NCBI RefSeq assembly: GCF_001304695.1
Contig: NZ_JFAQ01000054.1
Location: forward strand, 1-41,608
Direction: 5' to 3'
Length of the DNA stretch: 41,608 nucleotides
DNA from: Xanthomonas axonopodis
Lineage (GTDB): Bacteria; Pseudomonadota; Gammaproteobacteria; Xanthomonadales; Xanthomonadaceae
The position numbers were made by a program, and so were the translations under genes. Under the pieces are notes generated by a model, which worked only from the letters and a program-made list of their open reading frames with translations, made no database searches and was not told where the DNA came from. Positions 25,679 to 34,878 of the stretch are shown piece after piece (within the stretch, counting starts at the first letter, position 1; every line of letters starts with the position of its first letter).

Positions 25679-28600
25679 CTACCCCGGTGCCAGCGCCGCC
25701 AACAGGCCGCGTGCCGCATTGAAACGGTCGGCGCCTTCGGGCATCGGCAGCTTGATGCGCAGTTTGTCGGGGCCATCCATGGTGTAGATCTTCGGCTGTT
25801 TCTGGATCATCTGGATGATGGTCATCAGGTCGATCGCCGGCTTGGCCTCGAACACCAGCCGCCCGCCGTTTTCGCCCAGATCCAGCTTGCGCACGCCCAA
25901 CGCATTGGCCTGCAGCTTGAGCTCGGCAATGGCGAACAGGTGCTTGACCGGATCCGGCAACAGGCCGAAGCGGTCGATCATCTCCACCTGCAGTTCGCGC
26001 AGCGCATCGGGGTCGCGGGCGCTGGAAATGCGCTTGTACAAGGTCAGGCGCGTGTGCACGTCGGGCAGATAATCCTCGGGAATCAGCGAGGCCACGTGCA
26101 GTTCGACGTCGGCGCCGCGCACTTCCTCGCCGGCATCCAGGTCGGGCAGCTTGCCCTGGCGGATGCTGCGCACCGCGCGCTCGAGCAGTTCGGTATAGAG
26201 GCTGAAGCCGACCTCGGCCATCTGGCCGCTCTGGTCTTCGCCGAGCAACTCACCGGCGCCGCGGATTTCCAGGTCGTGCGTGGCCAGCGTAAAGCCCGCA
26301 CCGAGCTCGTCCATCGAGGCAATCGCTTCCAGGCGCTTCTCGGCATCGGAGGTCATCGAGCGGCGATCCGGCACCACCAGGTACGCATAGGCGCGGTGAT
26401 GCGAGCGACCGACGCGGCCGCGCAACTGATGCAACTGTGCCAGGCCAAAACGGTCGGCGCGGTTGATGATGATGGTGTTGGCGTTGGGAATGTCGATGCC
26501 CGATTCGATGATCGTGGTCGACAGCAGCACATTGAAGCGCTGCTTCTGGAACTCCAGCATCACCCGTTCCAGCTCACGCTCGGGCATCTGCCCATGCGCG
26601 ATGCCGATGCGCGCTTCCGGCACCAGCTCCGAAAGATCGCGCTGCATGCGGACAATGCTTTCCACATCGTTATGCAGGAAATACAGCTGACCACCGCGAC
26701 TGAGTTCGCGCTGGAAGGCTTCGCGCAGCAGCGTGTTGTCCCACGCGGTGATGAAGGTCTGCACCGCCAGGCGGTTCGGCGGCGGGGTTGCGATGATCGA
26801 CAGGTCGCGCAGGCCGGCCATGGCCATGTTGAGCGTGCGCGGGATGGGCGTGGCGGTGAGCGTGAGCAGATGCACGTTGGCACGCATCGCCTTGAGCGCT
26901 TCTTTTTGCCGCACGCCGAAGCGCTGTTCCTCGTCGACCACGACCAGCCCGAGATCCTTGAACTTCACGTCCGGCTGCAGCAGCCGGTGCGTGCCGATGA
27001 TCACGTCGATCTCGCCGCTGGCCACCTTTTCCAGTTCGGCCTTGATTTCCTTGGTGCTCTTGAAGCGCGAGAGCACTTCCACCTTCATCGGGTAATCCGC
27101 GAAGCGGTCGCGGAAATTGCGGTAATGCTGTTCGGCCAGCAGTGTGGTCGGCACCAGTACGGCCACCTGCTTGCCGGCGCTGGCGGCGGCGAACGCTGCA
27201 CGCACTGCCACTTCGGTCTTGCCGAAACCGACGTCGCCGCACACCACACGGTCCATCGGCTGGCTGCTACCCAAATCGCGCAGCGTCGCATCGATGGCGG
27301 CAAGCTGGTCGCCGGTTTCTTCGAACGGAAATCCAGCCGCGAACGGCTCGTACATCGCCCGGTCCACCTGCAACGCCAGACCCGCGCGCGCGCGGCGGCG
27401 CGCCTGGATCTCCAGCAATTCGGCAGCGACGTCGCGGACCTTTTCGGCCGCCTTGCGCTTGGCACGGGTCCATTGCTCGCCGCCCAACGAATGCAACGGC
27501 GCGGTTTCCGCCGAGGCGCCGGAGTAGCGGCTGATCAGGTGCAGCTGCGCCACCGGCACATACAGCCGGTCGCCTTTGGCGTATTCGATTTCCAGAAATT
27601 CGCCAGGCATGCCACCGGCATCGAGCACGATCAGGCCGCGGTAGCGGCCCACTCCGTGATCCTCGTGCACGATCGGCGCGCCTTCGGACAGCTCGCCCAG
27701 GTCGCGGATGATCGCTTCCGGCTCGCGTCCGACCCGACGTGTGCGGCGCGGCTGATTGGCCCGCTCCGGGAACAGCTGGCGCTCGGTCAACAGCGCAATC
27801 TGCGGCTGATCCAGCGCAAAGCCGTCTTCCAGCGGCGCCACGGTGATGCCAAAACGCAGCGTGCCCGCCAGGAACGCCGGCACATCGGCGACCAGCCCCG
27901 GTTTCAACTGCGCGGCGGCCAGCACTTCCATCAAGGCTTCGCGGCGGCCGGCCGAATCTGCAGCGACCAGCACGCGGCCCGGATAATGGCTCAGGAACGT
28001 CGCCAGTGCCTGACCGGCCGGCGCGTCTTTTGCAGCCACCGGCAGCGGCGGCAACGGTTGGTCGCCGAGCGGGGCGGCCTCATCGATGCGCGCATGATCG
28101 CTGGCCCACACTTCGATGCGCGCCAGCTTGTTGAGCCGCTCACGCAGCGCATCCGGTGATTGGTACAGCTCGTCCGGCGGCAGCAGCGGGCGTTCCACAT
28201 CGTGGCGGCGCTGTTCGTAGCGGTTCTGCGCCTGGGTCCAGAATGCGTCGGCGGCATTGGACACGCCGGTCGCAATCACCGGCAGCACGCGCTTGTCAAG
28301 GTAATCGAACAATGTCGCGGTCTTGGCGAAGAACATCGGCAGGTAATACTCGATGCCCGATGGCGCCAGCCCGGATTTCAGGTCCTGGTACAGCGCGCTG
28401 CGCCGGGTATCCACGTCGAAGCGTTCGCGCAGGCAGGCCAGCACGCGTTCCACGCTGGCATCGTCCATCGGCACTTCGCGGCCCGGCAGCATCTTGACCG
28501 CGTCCACCTTGTCCAGCGAGCGCTGAGATTCCGGGTCGAACACGCGGATCGAATCGATGTCCTCGTCCAGCAGCTCGACGCGCAAGGGCGTGTCCGCGCC

Positions 28601-29143
28601 CATCGGGAACACGTCCAGCAGGCCGCCGCGCATCGCGAAATCGCCCGGGTCCATCACCTGCGGCACATTGCGGTAGCCGGCGCTGTCCAGGCGGCGCTTT
28701 TCCGCATCCAGATCCAGACGCTGGCCAACGGTGAGATCGAAGCTGCCGCCGACGATGTAGCTCAGCGGCGCCAACTGCTGCAGCAAGGTCTGCACCGGCA
28801 CGATCACCACGCCGCGGGTCAGGCCGGGCAGGCGGTGCAGGGCGGCCAGCCGCTGGCTGATGATTTCCGGGTGCGGGCTGAACTGGTCGTAGGGTAGGGT
28901 TTCCCAATCGGGAAACGGCACCACCGGCAGCGCAGCGTGCTCGCCGAGCAAGGCATGCAGATCGGCTTCGATCTGATGCGCGCTCTGGTTATCGCGTGCG
29001 ATGACCAGGAGCGGGCCGGCATGCGCTTCGGTTGCCCGCGCAATCGACCATGCCAGCGCAGTCGGAGAGGACGGAGCGCGCCAGTAGGCGCGGAGCTGGC
29101 CGGACTTGGGCAGCGGCGGGGAGGGGAAGGTAGGCGACGGCAT
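25679..29143 (-). CDS. mfd: transcription-repair coupling factor Mfd
   Basis: A 1154-residue ATP-dependent DNA translocase that removes stalled RNA polymerase and recruits UvrA. The order is: the UvrB-like N-terminal module (VVPFPDWETLPYDQFSPHPEI, then KRRLDSAGYRN), the RNA-polymerase-interacting region with YAKGDRLYVPV, the helicase motor with Walker A GDVGFGKTE near residue 640, VVDEEQRFGV near 735, TATPIPRTL and the RecG-like GRVGR motif, then the C-terminal domain. It is full length, with no interruption over 3.4 kb. Stop TAG at 25679-25681. It lies beside its own duplicated 3' end (24288-24373). Minus strand, apparently monocistronic. Confidence 0.97.
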   Translation of the reverse strand: MPSPTFPSPPLPKSGQLRAYWRAPSSPTALAWSIARATEAHAGPLLVIARDNQSAHQIEADLHALLGEHAALPVVPFPDWETLPYDQFSPHPEIISQRLAALHRLPGLTRGVVIVPVQTLLQQLAPLSYIVGGSFDLTVGQRLDLDAEKRRLDSAGYRNVPQVMDPGDFAMRGGLLDVFPMGADTPLRVELLDEDIDSIRVFDPESQRSLDKVDAVKMLPGREVPMDDASVERVLACLRERFDVDTRRSALYQDLKSGLAPSGIEYYLPMFFAKTATLFDYLDKRVLPVIATGVSNAADAFWTQAQNRYEQRRHDVERPLLPPDELYQSPDALRERLNKLARIEVWASDHARIDEAAPLGDQPLPPLPVAAKDAPAGQALATFLSHYPGRVLVAADSAGRREALMEVLAAAQLKPGLVADVPAFLAGTLRFGITVAPLEDGFALDQPQIALLTERQLFPERANQPRRTRRVGREPEAIIRDLGELSEGAPIVHEDHGVGRYRGLIVLDAGGMPGEFLEIEYAKGDRLYVPVAQLHLISRYSGASAETAPLHSLGGEQWTRAKRKAAEKVRDVAAELLEIQARRRARAGLALQVDRAMYEPFAAGFPFEETGDQLAAIDATLRDLGSSQPMDRVVCGDVGFGKTEVAVRAAFAAASAGKQVAVLVPTTLLAEQHYRNFRDRFADYPMKVEVLSRFKSTKEIKAELEKVASGEIDVIIGTHRLLQPDVKFKDLGLVVVDEEQRFGVRQKEALKAMRANVHLLTLTATPIPRTLNMAMAGLRDLSIIATPPPNRLAVQTFITAWDNTLLREAFQRELSRGGQLYFLHNDVESIVRMQRDLSELVPEARIGIAHGQMPERELERVMLEFQKQRFNVLLSTTIIESGIDIPNANTIIINRADRFGLAQLHQLRGRVGRSHHRAYAYLVVPDRRSMTSDAEKRLEAIASMDELGAGFTLATHDLEIRGAGELLGEDQSGQMAEVGFSLYTELLERAVRSIRQGKLPDLDAGEEVRGADVELHVASLIPEDYLPDVHTRLTLYKRISSARDPDALRELQVEMIDRFGLLPDPVKHLFAIAELKLQANALGVRKLDLGENGGRLVFEAKPAIDLMTIIQMIQKQPKIYTMDGPDKLRIKLPMPEGADRFNAARGLLAALAPG
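25695..25780. repeat. direct repeat (second copy) at the 3' end of mfd
   Basis: The part of intact mfd that is repeated at 24288-24373 in the same orientation, 84 of 86 bases identical. The starts of the two copies are 1407 bp apart. The unrecognised ORFs lie between them. Confidence 0.9.
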
Positions 29144-29710
29144 CAGCCCACAATTTTATCAGAGCCCCTGCTGCAGCCGGTCCATCTGGTGTGAAAGGAG
29201 AACGCCGGGCGGTCCAGCGTGGGCGCTTGCGGGGCGCGCGTCGTGCGGAGTCTGGAAGGCCCAATTCCGGGCTGCTGGTCGAGTGCGCGGCGTCCTCACC
29301 GCTTGCAGGACACGCCGCAAGTACGTCCGTGTAGGCTCGATGGCGGCATCCATGCCGCCAACGGTCCCGCAATCGGCGAGGACACCGCACCAGACAGTTG
29401 GCTGCGGGGCAATTGAAAGCAGGGCATTGCGTGGTCGGTGGCCGCTACCGCGGATAGCTTCGTTCTGAAACTTGAGAGGTCACCGCCAGGGCGAGGGCGA
29501 GGGCGAAGCCAACGATTGACCGACTTGGAAAGCGTCTGTGCGGCTCTCGTGTGCACCGCCCCACTCGACAGGTCCCGCTTTACGCGCAGTGCATGCCGCA
29601 GAAGAGCTCCCAAGGCCATACCCGGGGCGTGTCCCGCGACCGCGGGCAGGCAAAGATCCGCATCAAACCAACAGCCAAAGCGCTTTTAACGAATCCCCAA
29701 TCCCAGCAAC
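29144..29710. other. gene-poor region with hairpin repeats
   Basis: No gene seen between mfd and the GNAT gene. It holds repeat copy D (29283-29390) and a half-copy at about 29605-29655 (GGGGCGTGTCCCGCGACCGCGGG). The rest is unassigned, apart from a short GAGGGC triplication near 29489. Confidence 0.6.
29283..29390. repeat. dispersed hairpin repeat, copy D
   Basis: A 108-bp element with complementary ends (GTGCGCGGCGTCCTCACCGC against GGCGAGGACACCGCAC) and a nested hairpin GATGGCGGCATCCATGCCGCC. It aligns gaplessly with 3202-3309. Confidence 0.8.
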
Positions 29711-30253
29711 TCAAGCATCCAGCTCCAATACCATCCGCACCAGCTCCGGCGACTCCGGATGCGCCTGCGGCTTGAAGCCCAGCGATTCGGCCAACTGCAG
29801 CATCGGCACATTGCTTTGCAGCACATCGCCGAACAGGCAGTCCAGGTACTTGCGCCGTGCCCACTTGACCAGCTTGCGCATCAGCTGCCGCCCAAGCCCC
29901 TGGCCGGCGACGAAGCTGCTGACCAGGATGGTGTATTCGGCCTGGCGGGTGCCCGGTACCAGCGCGGCGCGCGCGACCGCGCCCACCAGCGCTTCGCCGG
30001 GCGGCATTTGCTCGGCGGCGACCAGCACAATCTCGCTCTTGGGGTTGGGATGGGTCAGGCGCTGCACCATATCGGTGGTGATTTCGGTGGAGGAGCGCAC
30101 AAAGCGGGCGCGAATTTCCTCCGGTCCCAACAGGTTGAAAGCTCCCTGCAGCGGCGGACCATCCTCCGGACGGATCGGGCGAAGCAGAAGGGTGCGGCCA
30201 TTGGGCAGGCTGAAGTTTTCATGCCAGGGAGGCATGCGATTGCGAATGGCCAT
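29711..30253 (-). CDS. GNAT-family N-acetyltransferase
   Basis: A 180-residue GNAT enzyme. The N-terminal strand (LPNGRTLLLRPIRPEDGPPL) and helix motif are like the C-terminal catalytic domain of Pat/YfiQ protein acetyltransferases. The acetyl-CoA loop is VAGQGLGRQLMRKLVKWAR (Q/R-x-x-G-x-G/A pattern), and the end is NVPMLQLAESLGF. It presumably acetylates a small molecule or protein lysines in the cytoplasm; the substrate is unknown. Start ATG at 30253 is followed by codons for AIRNRMPPWHENF, which is plausible; a later ATG (MPPWHEN) would also fit. Stands alone between two intergenic regions. Confidence 0.85.
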   Translation of the reverse strand: MAIRNRMPPWHENFSLPNGRTLLLRPIRPEDGPPLQGAFNLLGPEEIRARFVRSSTEITTDMVQRLTHPNPKSEIVLVAAEQMPPGEALVGAVARAALVPGTRQAEYTILVSSFVAGQGLGRQLMRKLVKWARRKYLDCLFGDVLQSNVPMLQLAESLGFKPQAHPESPELVRMVLELDA

Positions 30254-30644
30254 GACCGGTGTTCCTTAAAGATCGGAAGATTCTGGCACCAGCCCGACGC
30301 GCAACCGTGAATGAATCCGGTGTGCCGCCGGGGGCCGACAGGAGATGGCAGTGCTTCTCACACAACTGTAACGAGCGGAGCCGTGAGCCGGTCGTGAGCG
30401 TGATGGGGCGCGCACTGTGGCAGCCGAGTGGAAGCAACGGGGCTGCCAGAAGGCGGTTGTCACCCGGCCTGGCCTTCCTGGGACATGTGCATCCGGTGCA
30501 GCGGCCGCTTGTCTGCGCTGCGCTGAAGGTGTTCGCGGCAACTGCTGTGTCGCCGACGCGGCGCGCATGGCGCGGGCCATTACAGCGGTGCAACGACAAC
30601 GCCTGCATACCCACCGTGATGAGTAGGCACACGCGTCTGCCGGC
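30254..30644. other. intergenic region, nothing assigned
   Basis: About 390 bases between two minus-strand genes. No coding frame, repeat or clear hairpin was recognised. It presumably carries the GNAT promoter in its first 100 bases. Confidence 0.4.
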
Positions 30645-31553
30645 TCAGCCGTCCTGGCGCAGCCACTCCAGCCGGGTCGAGGCGCCGGGCTCGCCGAGAT
30701 GCTGCTTGAGCACCGGCAACGCCGGCGCCAGCATCTGGTCGAATTGCCAGGGCGCGTTGACGATCAGCAGCCCGCTGCCGGTCAGGCGCAGCGGTGAGTC
30801 GTCCGGGCGCACCTGCAGCTCGGCGACCAGCACCGACTTGGCCGGCAGCGCGGCGGCCTTGCGCATGAAGGGCTGCAGGCTGCGGCGCAGCTTGATCGGA
30901 TACCACACCATGCAGATCGCCTGCGGCCAGCGCGCCAGCGCCTCGCGCACGCTATGGATGATCTGCGGGTATTCGGCGTTCTGCGCTTCGTAGGGCGGGT
31001 CGATCAGCATCAGCCCGCGGCCGATCTTGGTTTCGCCAGCCCGCGGCGGCAGGAAGGCGCGGATTGCCGCATACCCGTCGCCGGCGTGCACGCGCACCCG
31101 GCTGTCCCTGGCGAACAAGGCCTTGAGCGCCTCGGCTTCGTCGGGCTGCAGTTCGCAAAATGCCATGCGGTCCTGCTCGCGCAGTGCTTGCGCAGCCAGC
31201 AACGGCGAGCCGGGGTAATGGTTGATCTGGATGCCGGCGGTAGGGCGCGCCGGCTTCTGGCCGGGCGTGGCCGGGCGGGCGACGGTGTGGTTGTCGGCCT
31301 GCACCGCGCGCAGATAGCGCTCGACCACCTCGGGCAAGCTGGCCTTAGCCATCAGCCGCATCACGCCGGCATCGGCCTCGTTGGTCTTGCGGCTCTCTTC
31401 GCCACCGAGTTGGTAGCGGCCGCGCCCGGCGTGGGTATCGAGCACGAAGAGCGGGGTGTCCTTGCGCTTGAGGCTGTCGATCAAGGCAAGCAGGGCGATG
31501 TGCTTAAGCACGTCGGCATGGTTGCCGGCATGGAAGGCGTGGCGATAGTTCAT
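30645..31553 (-). CDS. rlmJ: 23S rRNA (adenine-2030-N6)-methyltransferase RlmJ
   Basis: A 302-residue enzyme of the YhiR/RlmJ family, which methylates A2030 of 23S rRNA. It begins MNYRHAFHAGNHADVLKH, the exact family opening, so the ATG at 31553 is certain although the frame is open 130 bases further up. The SAM-related segment FVLDTHAGRGRY is at residues 36-47 and the catalytic DPPY motif at 185-188 (LIDPPYEAQN). A stretch around residues 95-108 (ATPGQKPARPTAG) looks like a lineage insertion relative to E. coli. Intact, monocistronic, divergent from creB across 191 bp. Confidence 0.94.
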   Translation of the reverse strand: MNYRHAFHAGNHADVLKHIALLALIDSLKRKDTPLFVLDTHAGRGRYQLGGEESRKTNEADAGVMRLMAKASLPEVVERYLRAVQADNHTVARPATPGQKPARPTAGIQINHYPGSPLLAAQALREQDRMAFCELQPDEAEALKALFARDSRVRVHAGDGYAAIRAFLPPRAGETKIGRGLMLIDPPYEAQNAEYPQIIHSVREALARWPQAICMVWYPIKLRRSLQPFMRKAAALPAKSVLVAELQVRPDDSPLRLTGSGLLIVNAPWQFDQMLAPALPVLKQHLGEPGASTRLEWLRQDG

Positions 31554-31744
31554 CGCGGCAGTGTAGAGGCTGCGGCGCGATTTGTTGCTGCCCATTCCGG
31601 GCGACGCGGTGCAAGCGCGCGGTGGCGACAGCCAGATGCCGCGTGATACCGCGAGCAGCATGGGGTGTGCGTCCTGTCTTGCCACGCCATGCGTGGCCCA
31701 CCTCCACCTGTAGGCCGTACCCGCATGCCGGTATGCTGCGCGGC

Positions 31745-32438
31745 ATGTCCGAGTCTGCCGCCCGCGTGCTCGTCGTCGAAGACGAAGCAGCCATTGCCGA
31801 TACGGTGCTCTACGCGCTGCGCAGCGAGGGCTATGCGCCCGAGCATTGCCTGCTGGGCCGCGATGTGCTGACGCGTCTACGCGCCGATCCTGCCGATGTG
31901 GTGGTCCTCGACGTGGGCCTGCCGGACATCAACGGGTTCGAGGTGTGCCGCACGTTGCGCAGTTTCAGCGAGGTGCCGGTGATCTTTCTGACCGCGCGCA
32001 ACGACGAGATCGACCGCGTGCTTGGCCTGGAGCTGGGTGCCGACGATTACATGGCCAAGCCGTTCTCGCCGCGCGAGCTGGTGGCGCGCGTGCGTGCGCG
32101 CCTGCGTCGACGCCATGCGGACGCGCAGGCCGAATCGGGCTGGCAGCCACACGGTGCCTTTGCGATCGACCGCGAGGGCAGCCGCATCCGCTATGGCCAG
32201 ACCCTGCTGCCACTGACACGCTACGAATACGCGCTGCTGGCAGCGTTGTTGCAGCGTCCCGGTGCGATCCTGAGCCGCGCGCAGCTGATGGACCGCGGCT
32301 GGGGATGCCAGCGCCGACAGCGCAGACCGCACCGTCGACACCCACATCAAGACGCTACGCAGCAAGCTGCGCCTGGCCGGCGTGCCGGCCGACCCGATCC
32401 GCACCCACCGTGGCCTTGGTTACGCGTTGGAAGTGTAG
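31745..32438 (+). pseudogene. creB: CreB-type response regulator, frameshifted in the DNA-binding domain
   Basis: From the ATG at 31745 the receiver domain is complete (VLVVEDEAAIADT; phosphoacceptor in VLDVGLPDING; TARND; ADDYMAKPFSPREL) and the winged helix begins (LPLTRYEYALLAALLQRPGAILSRAQLMDR). At about 32304 one base is missing (TGGGGATGCC where TGGGGCGATGCC-like sequence is expected). The rest of the DNA-binding domain (DRTVDTHIKTLRSKLRLAG, HRGLGYALEV) lies in another frame, ending with TAG at 32436-32438. Unshifted translation gives an arginine-rich aberrant tail to 32485. The recognition helix is lost in that product. creC follows 48 bases later, creD at 35269, so this is CreB of the CreBC envelope/metabolic system. 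Confidence 0.85.
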
Positions 32439-32486
32439 GTATGCGCTGGCACGCACGTGGCGACCTGAGCGAGGCTGCGCGCTGAC

Positions 32487-33939
32487 ATGCGGCTCGGTCT
32501 CAAGCTGTTTCTGGATTTCTTCCTGATCGTGGGCCTGGCCGCGTTTTTCGTGATGCACGTGTTCGTCAACGAGGTCAAGCCAGGCGTGCGCCAGGCGATG
32601 GAATCCACGCTGGTGGATGCGGCCAATGTGCTGGCGGAAATCGCCAGCAGCGAACTGGCTGCCGGCACGCTTGCCGATGGCAGCTTCGCGCGCAACGTGG
32701 CAAGGGCGCAGCAGCGCGACCCAAAGGCGTGGGTGTGGCGCTTCCGCAAGAACAACGTGGATTACCGCGTCACCGTCACCGATGCGCGCGGGGTGGTGGT
32801 GTTCGATTCGCTGGGCCGCGATGTGGGCCGCGACAACTCGCGCTGGAATGATTTCTACCGCACCCTGCGCGGCGAATACGGCGCGCGTTCCAGCCCGGAA
32901 ATCGATGGCGACCCCACTGCAACAGTGATGCATGTGGCCGCGCCGATCTACGCGCCGGACGACTCCAAGAAACTGATCGGCGTGCTGACCGTGGCGCAGC
33001 CCAACCGCAGCATCGACCCGTTTATCGAAGCCAGCCAGCGCAATATCCTGCAGCGCGGCGCCTGGTTGATCGGCATCTCTGCACTGATCGGCATCTTGAT
33101 GACCTGGTGGCTGATGCGCGGCATTGGCCGGCTCAATCGCTATGCGCAGGCGGTGAGCGCCGGCATTCCGGTGCCGCCGCCCCAACCGCGTGGCGATGAA
33201 ATCGGCGATCTGGGACAGGCGCTGGAGAGCATGCGCCGCAAGCTGGAAGGCAAGGGCGTACGTGGAGCAGTACGTGCAGTCGCTGACGCATGAGATGAAA
33301 AGCCCGCTGGCGGCGATTCGCGGTGCCTCGGAGTTGTCGACCGAGTCACTGCCGGAGGCCGACCGCCAGCATTTCGTTGCCACCATCTGTGTACAGGAAC
33401 ACCGGCTCACCGAAACCATCGACAAGCTGCTGGCACTGGCCGAGGTGGAGCAGCACGGCTGGCTGCAGAAGCGCGAGCGCATCGGTGTTGGCGGGCTGCT
33501 GCAGGCTGCCGCGGACGCGGTGGCGCTGCGGCGTGCAGCGGCTGCGGGCGTAACCGTGGAGGTGGATGCAGGAGCCGGGATCTCAGGCGATCAGCACGTA
33601 CTCGGCGATGGTTTTCTGCCGAGACAGGCACTGATCAATCTGCTCGAAAACGCCATCGCGTTTTCGAAGCACGACAGCCATGTGCGCCTGCGCGCGCTGC
33701 TGCGCGATGGACATTGGGAGTTTGTGGTCGAAGACCGTGGCAGTGACGTGCTGGATTACGCGCTTGGGCGCGTCTTCGAGCGTTTCTGTTCGCTGGCACG
33801 CCCGCAGACCGGTCAGCGCAGCTCCGGCCTTGGCTTGCCGTTCGTGCGCGAGGTTGCGCGCCTGCATGGCGGGGACGTGACGCTGGGCAATCGTCACGGT
33901 GGCGGTGCGCGTGCAGTGTTGCGCCTGCCGATCGGCTGA
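32487..33939 (+). pseudogene. creC: CreC-type sensor histidine kinase, frameshifted before the kinase core
   Basis: The first frame (ATG 32487) encodes a membrane helix, a periplasmic sensor domain of about 150 residues (VTVTDARGVVVFDSLGRDVG), a second helix (WLIGISALIGILMTWWLM) and a HAMP domain up to residue 255. A net +1 at GGGCG near 33253-33256 shifts the frame. The kinase part then continues in the other frame: YVEQYVQSLTHEMKSPLAAI (phosphorylated His), INLLENAIAFS, VEDRGSDV and SGLGLPFVREVARLHGG, ending TGA 33937-33939. So sensor and catalytic parts are separated. Removing one G restores a continuous CreC. Paired with creB 48 bp upstream. A one-base sequencing error is possible. Confidence 0.87.
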
Positions 33940-34065
33940 GTCGCTGCAGGCAGTTGTCGCGGTTGGCTGGCGCCGGTGGCCAGTGTGCGTTCAAGGCTGC
34001 GGCATGCGCCAGAGCACATGCCGCGCCCGCATCAATCGCAGCGCACGGCGTGCGGCCGCGCTGTC

Positions 34066-34878
34066 CTAGTGCACCACGTCGGCGACGATCACATCCTTGG
34101 CGACCACCGACCAGGACAGTTTGCCGAAGCCCTTGTTGCCCCATTGGGTGCCCCAGCTGTTTTCCACGATCAGCCCTTGGCTGTCGTAGCCCAGCGCGAT
34201 GACGCCATGCCCGCCGCGAATCGCCGTTTTGGTGTCGTAATCGACCTGATTCTTGGGAGTCAGCTCGTCAAAGCCCTGGCGCACATTGAAGCCGATCGCC
34301 ACCGGCGTGGAGGAGGCAAGGGCGAGCTTGATCTGTTCGATCAAGGCGCGTCCGCCATTGCCTTTACCCGAATACAGCACGGTGTAGTGGCGATACGGCG
34401 TCGGGTTCTTGGCAGCGTTGGCCTTGTCGGCGGCAGTGGGTTGGTGTTTCCAGTCGTAGTTGCCCCACGAATAGTGCTGCTCGGTGTCGATGCCCTGCGC
34501 AAGCGCGATCTCCAGCGGCGCTTCCATGGTGGAGCCTTCATCCTCGCCGCCGTTGACCTGGCTGTACAGGTACATCGGGGCAAAGCGCGTCTGGGCCTGT
34601 TTGTTGGCGTTGGCATACCAACCGGTCAGGGTGTGAGCGATCGCCCATGACGCGCATGATCCGACCTGGCCTTGGTCGCCCGGCGTGATTGCCCATGCAG
34701 TCAGGTCGACACTGGCAGGCAGCGGTTTGCTGACGCTTTCGGTACCGAACAACGGGGTGACTGGCTGCATCAGCGACGAAGGCTTCAGGCCCATGCCGTG
34801 CACTGCCGCCTGCGTGGTAGCGGCGGTCAGGCTCAGGGCGGCGAGCAGGCAAAGGGCGAGCGAACGTTGCGTGTTCAT
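34066..34878 (-). CDS. secreted papain-like (C1 family) cysteine peptidase
   Basis: A 270-residue exported protease. Residues 1-24 are a Sec signal peptide (MNTQRSLALCLLAALSLTAATTQA). The catalytic residues of the C1 fold are all present: Gln and Cys75 in DQGQVGSCASWAIAH, His224 in RGGHGVIALGYD, and Asn240 in IVENSWGTQWGNKGFG. A short N-terminal region replaces a full propeptide. It is probably secreted through the type II pathway. Secreted cysteine proteases of this type, for example CysP2 in X. oryzae, have been reported as HrpX-regulated virulence factors; whether this is that gene is not provable here, and I found no TTCG-N15-TTCG box upstream. GGAG precedes the ATG. It is placed between creC and creD, on the opposite strand. 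Confidence 0.92.
   Translation of the reverse strand: MNTQRSLALCLLAALSLTAATTQAAVHGMGLKPSSLMQPVTPLFGTESVSKPLPASVDLTAWAITPGDQGQVGSCASWAIAHTLTGWYANANKQAQTRFAPMYLYSQVNGGEDEGSTMEAPLEIALAQGIDTEQHYSWGNYDWKHQPTAADKANAAKNPTPYRHYTVLYSGKGNGGRALIEQIKLALASSTPVAIGFNVRQGFDELTPKNQVDYDTKTAIRGGHGVIALGYDSQGLIVENSWGTQWGNKGFGKLSWSVVAKDVIVADVVH

Noticed and set aside
25667-28159. 830-codon plus-strand frame opposite mfd
   Set aside because: Antisense shadow; mfd has all helicase motifs and this frame has no recognisable domain.
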